Assembly: GCA_002314195.1 (NCBI GenBank) | Contig: DCCQ01000053.1 | Span: 1 to 9,027, forward strand | DNA: 9,027 nucleotides | Direction: 5' to 3' | DNA from: Bacteroidales bacterium UBA1077 | GTDB taxonomy: Bacteria > Bacteroidota > Bacteroidia > Bacteroidales > UBA932 | Shown: positions 5,520 to 9,027 of the stretch, piece by piece | Numbering within the stretch: position 1 is the first letter of the stretch | Layout: each line of letters starts with the position of its first letter | Translations under genes and position numbers: made by a program | The notes under the pieces: generated by a model | What the model saw: the letters and a program-made list of their open reading frames with translations, nothing else | The model's database searches: none | What the model was told of the DNA's origin: nothing

Positions 5520-8500
5520 ATGAAACTGAAAGATTTATACAGCAAACCCATCAACCGTGCGGTCAATCCCGCCGTCAGCGCCACCAAGTTCGACCCGGAG
5601 ACAGAACGGATTGAAATACAGGAATATGTCTTCACAGACGAGATCATCAACGGCCTCTTCCGCATACTCGACGCCATCAAGAACAACAAGCCTTACGACC
5701 ATGTCGGAATTTGGATTGACGGTTACTACGGTTCGGGAAAGTCTCACTTCCTGAAATACCTCGACTACTGCATCACCCCTTCCACCCGCGAGGCTGCCCT
5801 CTCCCGTCTGCTCGAAGCGGTGAAGGCCATCGACCCGCTCGACGAGAAGCACAACCTTGGTTTCGATTACGACGAGTTGCTCTCTATTGCCGACTGGCTG
5901 AAGCATGCCACCATCGACACTTGCATCTTCAACCTTGAGACCAGCTACGACAACTCCACCGACAAGAAGAAGGCTTTCCTTCATGTTTTCTGGAACGAGT
6001 TCAACGGCAAGCGTGGCTTCAACAAGTTCAACATCACCCTTGCGCAGAATCTTGAGAAGCCGTTGGCGGAAAAGGGTGTGTTTGAGGCTTTCAAGGAACG
6101 AATCGCCGAGGAAGGCGCTGACTGGAACGATCCGGGCGTGGCTGCCGACTTGATCGACAATGAACTGGATTGGGTGCTCGATATCGCCAGGGAACTGGCC
6201 CCGACACTCTCTGTGGACAGCATCCGCGAGCGCATCATCAAGCGGGACACCAACATGAGCATCGACCGTTTCGGCATGGAGCTGGCTTCCTGGCTGAAGG
6301 ACAAGGGCGAAGACTATCGCCTGATTCTCCTCGCCGACGAGGTGAGCCAGTTCATCAACAAGGAGCGCGACCGCTATCTCAATCTTCAGGAGATCATCAC
6401 CAAGCTCTCCGAGGCTTGCTGCAACAAGGTGTGGGTGGCTTGCACCGCCCAGCAAGACCTCTCGGAGATCATGGATGACTGCAACATCGCTGAGGAAAAA
6501 GACAAGGAAGGCAAGATCAAAGGACGTTTTGAAGTCAAGGTGTCACTCAAGGGAACGCAGCCGGAAGTCATCACCCAAAAACGTATTCTCGACAAGAAAG
6601 AGGAGGTGAAGCCGGAGCTTGCCTCGCTCTACAACAAGTACAAGGCAGGATTCGACCTGCAGTTCAAGCTGCCAGCTTCCTACAGCATCTACGATTCGCA
6701 GGACGATTTCGTGGACTACTACCCGTTCGTGCCTTACCAGTTCAAGTTGATCATGCAGGTGTTCAACTCTTTCCTCGCTCTCGGCTATGTGGCCAAGGAG
6801 GTGAAGGGCAATGAACGAAGCATCATCAAGGTCATCCACTCCACCGCCAAGGCGAACGCCGAAGCTGAGTTGGGCAAGTTCATCTCTTTCGACGAACTCT
6901 ACAACAACATGTTCGAGGAAGGTTTGCAGGCCCGTGGCCAGAAGGCTCGTCAGAATGCCATTGACATGGCGCGCACTTATCAGACAGACCACCCTGAGCG
7001 GACAGGGCTTGCCCTTCGTGTGGCCAATGTGCTGTTCATGATCTGCAACATCTCGCAGACAGACCAGCTGCTTTTCCCCGCAACAATCGACAATGTGACC
7101 ACTCTCCTTGTCAACGACATGGACACTCCTCGTCTTACCATCAAGAACGAGGTGGAGAAAATCGTGGATTTCCTTTGCGACAACAACATCATACGTCGCG
7201 AGCAGGGCAGGCAAGGCGCTCCTGACACCTTTACCTTCTACAGCGAGGAGGAGATGAAAGTGGCTCAGCTGATCCAGAGCCAGGTGGTTGACAACAACAC
7301 CCAGGCGGAACAGTTGAAAGAAATATTCAACAAGTACATCACCGCCCTCCGCAACAAGGAGCAGTACAAGACCCGCAGCTTCTCCGTGGGCCTCACCATC
7401 AAGCAGCGAACCTTCCTCTCCAACAACCCAGATGTGCAGGTGGAGTTTGTGATGGATGCGGATTATGACACAGCCGGGCAGTTGGCGTTGCAGAACAGCA
7501 ACCAGAACCGCATGGTTTACTACGTGGGCCCGCAGTATCGAGACAACAAGCGTCTCTACAACGCATTCTATTGGTACTGTCAGGCTAACCGCTACATGGC
7601 GACCCCTGTGACCAGTGAAGACAATAAAAAAACGCGTGACGAGTTTGAGAAACGCGCCAACGAGCTTTACGAGGGACTCATCAAGAAGGAATTTGAGAAG
7701 ATACTCGACACATGCCCCATCATTTCCGGCTTCTGTGTGATAGACGAGGCGGAGCTGGGGCAGAAACGAGGCAATGATCGCTATCGCATTGCTATGGACA
7801 AGCATCTGTCGGGCATCTACACCAAGGCTGGTCTTGTGGATAAACCGGGCATGCCACGTACCTCGGAACAGTTGAAGATGGCAATCCTCCGGCCTGTGCA
7901 GCAAGGCGATTACGATGGGATGAACGCCGGGCTTACGGAGGCGGAGCATGAAGTGGAGATTTACCTCAACAAACAGTTCGCTGAAGTCAACGTGGCGGAT
8001 GTCCTGGCAAAGTTTGCCAAAGCTCCGTACGGTTGGGACAGCATCTGCACCCTGTACGTCATCAATGAGTTGGTGCGCCGTCACAATCGAGACTATGCCT
8101 ATGCCAATAATCCCAACGTGGAGACGCAGACTGTGGCAGGCCGTATCGTTGGCGAGGCAAGCAAGTTCACGCTCCGCCAGGCAAAGGCCATCTCAGCGGA
8201 GATTATCCAAAGCTTTATTTCTGCCTGGCAGGAGATTTTCGGCGTTTCGGCTTTGCCGGCGACTACTGACAGTACCCAGCTGTTCCGTGCCTGTCGTGAC
8301 ATGGACAGCGACCGCAGCCTTGCCAAACTGATCAATGGCTACAAGGACATCGAGCGTAAGATTCCGGCATATTCATTCTGCCAGCCAGTACGTGAAGCGA
8401 TTGACCTCTTCGGAACGTGGCTTGAAGAGCGTGACATGCAGAAGTTCTTCAATCAAGTCATCGCGGCGAAGGATGAGGCAAAGACGCTCGTTGACCGATG

Positions 8501-9027
8501 CAAGGAGGTGGTGCAGTTCACCCACGACCAGCTCGACATCTACAGGCAGCTCCTTCGTTTCCATGAAGAAAACCAGTACAATTTCCAGTTCGTGCCGGAG
8601 AATCTGCAAGGAGCGGTAAGCGACTTCTGCAAACTGAAGGACGACCCTTGGCCTATCGCTGGTCTGCGTGGCTACATCAGGCTGCAACGTCAGCTGTCGG
8701 GTGTCCTCGATGGTGTGCGGGATGGTTTGCGCCGGCAGGTGAGAGCCGCCTACGCTGAAACATTCCGGCAGTTGAGGGAAATCTGCGAGAAAAACAAAGT
8801 TGACGAGAGCATCCTGCCAAAAGAGGATGTCGTGATTCAGATTCGCACATCACCTTCCAACATTCTGCAACTGCAAAACAATCTGAACACGGATGGTTTC
8901 TATCAAGAGCAGGTGGATAGAATCATGGCTTACAATCCTCCTGCGCCTCGTCCTGAAGAGGATGACGTGAAAACGCCATTGACGTCGGAGAAGCGCATCC
9001 GTCAGGCTGCCCTCCAGACGCGCACAA
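5520..9027 (+). CDS. brxC: BREX system P-loop ATPase BrxC (3' truncated by window)
   Basis: A very large ATPase open for 1169 codons from ATG 5520 to the window edge; BrxC proteins are about 1200 residues, so probably only a short tail is missing. The start is supported by the family-like N-terminus (MKLKDLYSKPINRAV, then 'IQEYVFTDEI') and by the 3-bp gap after brxB. Walker A is GYYGSGKS at residues 68-75 (Lys74, Ser75), inside 'VGIWIDGYYGSGKSHFLKYL'. Walker B is 'LILLADEVSQF' (268-278) with Asp273-Glu274, and 'VWVACTAQQDL' (304-314) looks like the following sensor strand. All key ATPase residues are present. The long remainder is mainly helical and charged, with a proline-rich stretch near 1140-1146 ('NPPAPRP'). 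BrxC is essential for BREX defence and methylation and is thought to be an AAA+/STAND-like motor that organises the complex on DNA. No frameshift or stop is seen. Confidence 0.95.
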   Translation, partial: MKLKDLYSKPINRAVNPAVSATKFDPETERIEIQEYVFTDEIINGLFRILDAIKNNKPYDHVGIWIDGYYGSGKSHFLKYLDYCITPSTREAALSRLLEAVKAIDPLDEKHNLGFDYDELLSIADWLKHATIDTCIFNLETSYDNSTDKKKAFLHVFWNEFNGKRGFNKFNITLAQNLEKPLAEKGVFEAFKERIAEEGADWNDPGVAADLIDNELDWVLDIARELAPTLSVDSIRERIIKRDTNMSIDRFGMELASWLKDKGEDYRLILLADEVSQFINKERDRYLNLQEIITKLSEACCNKVWVACTAQQDLSEIMDDCNIAEEKDKEGKIKGRFEVKVSLKGTQPEVITQKRILDKKEEVKPELASLYNKYKAGFDLQFKLPASYSIYDSQDDFVDYYPFVPYQFKLIMQVFNSFLALGYVAKEVKGNERSIIKVIHSTAKANAEAELGKFISFDELYNNMFEEGLQARGQKARQNAIDMARTYQTDHPERTGLALRVANVLFMICNISQTDQLLFPATIDNVTTLLVNDMDTPRLTIKNEVEKIVDFLCDNNIIRREQGRQGAPDTFTFYSEEEMKVAQLIQSQVVDNNTQAEQLKEIFNKYITALRNKEQYKTRSFSVGLTIKQRTFLSNNPDVQVEFVMDADYDTAGQLALQNSNQNRMVYYVGPQYRDNKRLYNAFYWYCQANRYMATPVTSEDNKKTRDEFEKRANELYEGLIKKEFEKILDTCPIISGFCVIDEAELGQKRGNDRYRIAMDKHLSGIYTKAGLVDKPGMPRTSEQLKMAILRPVQQGDYDGMNAGLTEAEHEVEIYLNKQFAEVNVADVLAKFAKAPYGWDSICTLYVINELVRRHNRDYAYANNPNVETQTVAGRIVGEASKFTLRQAKAISAEIIQSFISAWQEIFGVSALPATTDSTQLFRACRDMDSDRSLAKLINGYKDIERKIPAYSFCQPVREAIDLFGTWLEERDMQKFFNQVIAAKDEAKTLVDRCKEVVQFTHDQLDIYRQLLRFHEENQYNFQFVPENLQGAVSDFCKLKDDPWPIAGLRGYIRLQRQLSGVLDGVRDGLRRQVRAAYAETFRQLREICEKNKVDESILPKEDVVIQIRTSPSNILQLQNNLNTDGFYQEQVDRIMAYNPPAPRPEEDDVKTPLTSEKRIRQAALQTRT

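Noticed and set aside
5535..6455. 306-codon open frame on the minus strand
   Set aside because: Antisense shadow of the brxC N-terminus, which includes the essential Walker A and Walker B; no family resemblance.
6543..8084. 513-codon open frame on the minus strand within brxC
   Set aside because: It lies wholly antisense to a convincing BrxC sequence, is very rich in Val, Leu and His as expected for a mirror of codon bias, and shows no recognisable domain.
1..9027. CRISPR arrays, tRNA or rRNA genes, insertion sequences
   Set aside because: No regularly spaced direct repeats, no cloverleaf-like segment with CCA end or T-loop GTTCGA pattern in an intergenic gap, and no transposase or integrase coding sequence were seen.

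Overview
The window looks like a chromosomal segment from a member of the Bacteroidota, most likely Bacteroidales. Three things point there: a secreted dipeptidyl peptidase IV of the kind common in that order, promoter elements matching the Bacteroidota -33/-7 consensus (TTG, 19 bp, TAnnTTTG), and start codons without clear Shine-Dalgarno sequences. All genes seen lie on the + strand. Species cannot be read from the sequence.

Region 1 (1-599) holds the C-terminal end of a RecD/UvrD-type helicase gene. It is closed by a 55-bp imperfect palindrome (545-599) that overlaps the stop codon and may act as a terminator. Region 2 (about 600-4163) holds two exported proteins: a complete dipeptidyl peptidase IV with an intact Ser-Asp-His triad, and a 406-residue secreted protein that I do not recognise firmly. 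The latter resembles gluzincin (peptidase MA-like) proteins that have lost their zinc-binding motif. A REP-like hairpin and a second imperfect hairpin lie in the 113 bp between these two genes.

Region 3 (4164-9027) is the start of a BREX (BacteRiophage EXclusion) phage-defence operon: a consensus promoter, then brxA (DUF1819), brxB (DUF1788) and brxC (large P-loop ATPase). The brxA and brxB genes overlap by 4 bp, and brxB and brxC are 3 bp apart, so the three form one transcription unit. The brxC gene runs off the right edge after 1169 codons, probably close to its end. This order is that of type 1 BREX. The methyltransferase pglX, the phosphatase-like pglZ and the Lon-like brxL would be expected to the right and are not visible. 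In characterised BREX systems these proteins together methylate host DNA and block replication of unmodified phage DNA.

The BREX genes abut ordinary-looking genes with no integrase, transposase, tRNA gene or BrxR-type regulator between them. A hexamer enriched in the two genes to the left (ATATTC/GAATAT) is much rarer in the BREX genes, a weak sign that the BREX block has a different origin. BREX itself is a known system. I saw no clearly undescribed system, but the BREX promoter architecture, the 545-599 palindrome and the degenerate peptidase-like protein deserve a second look.
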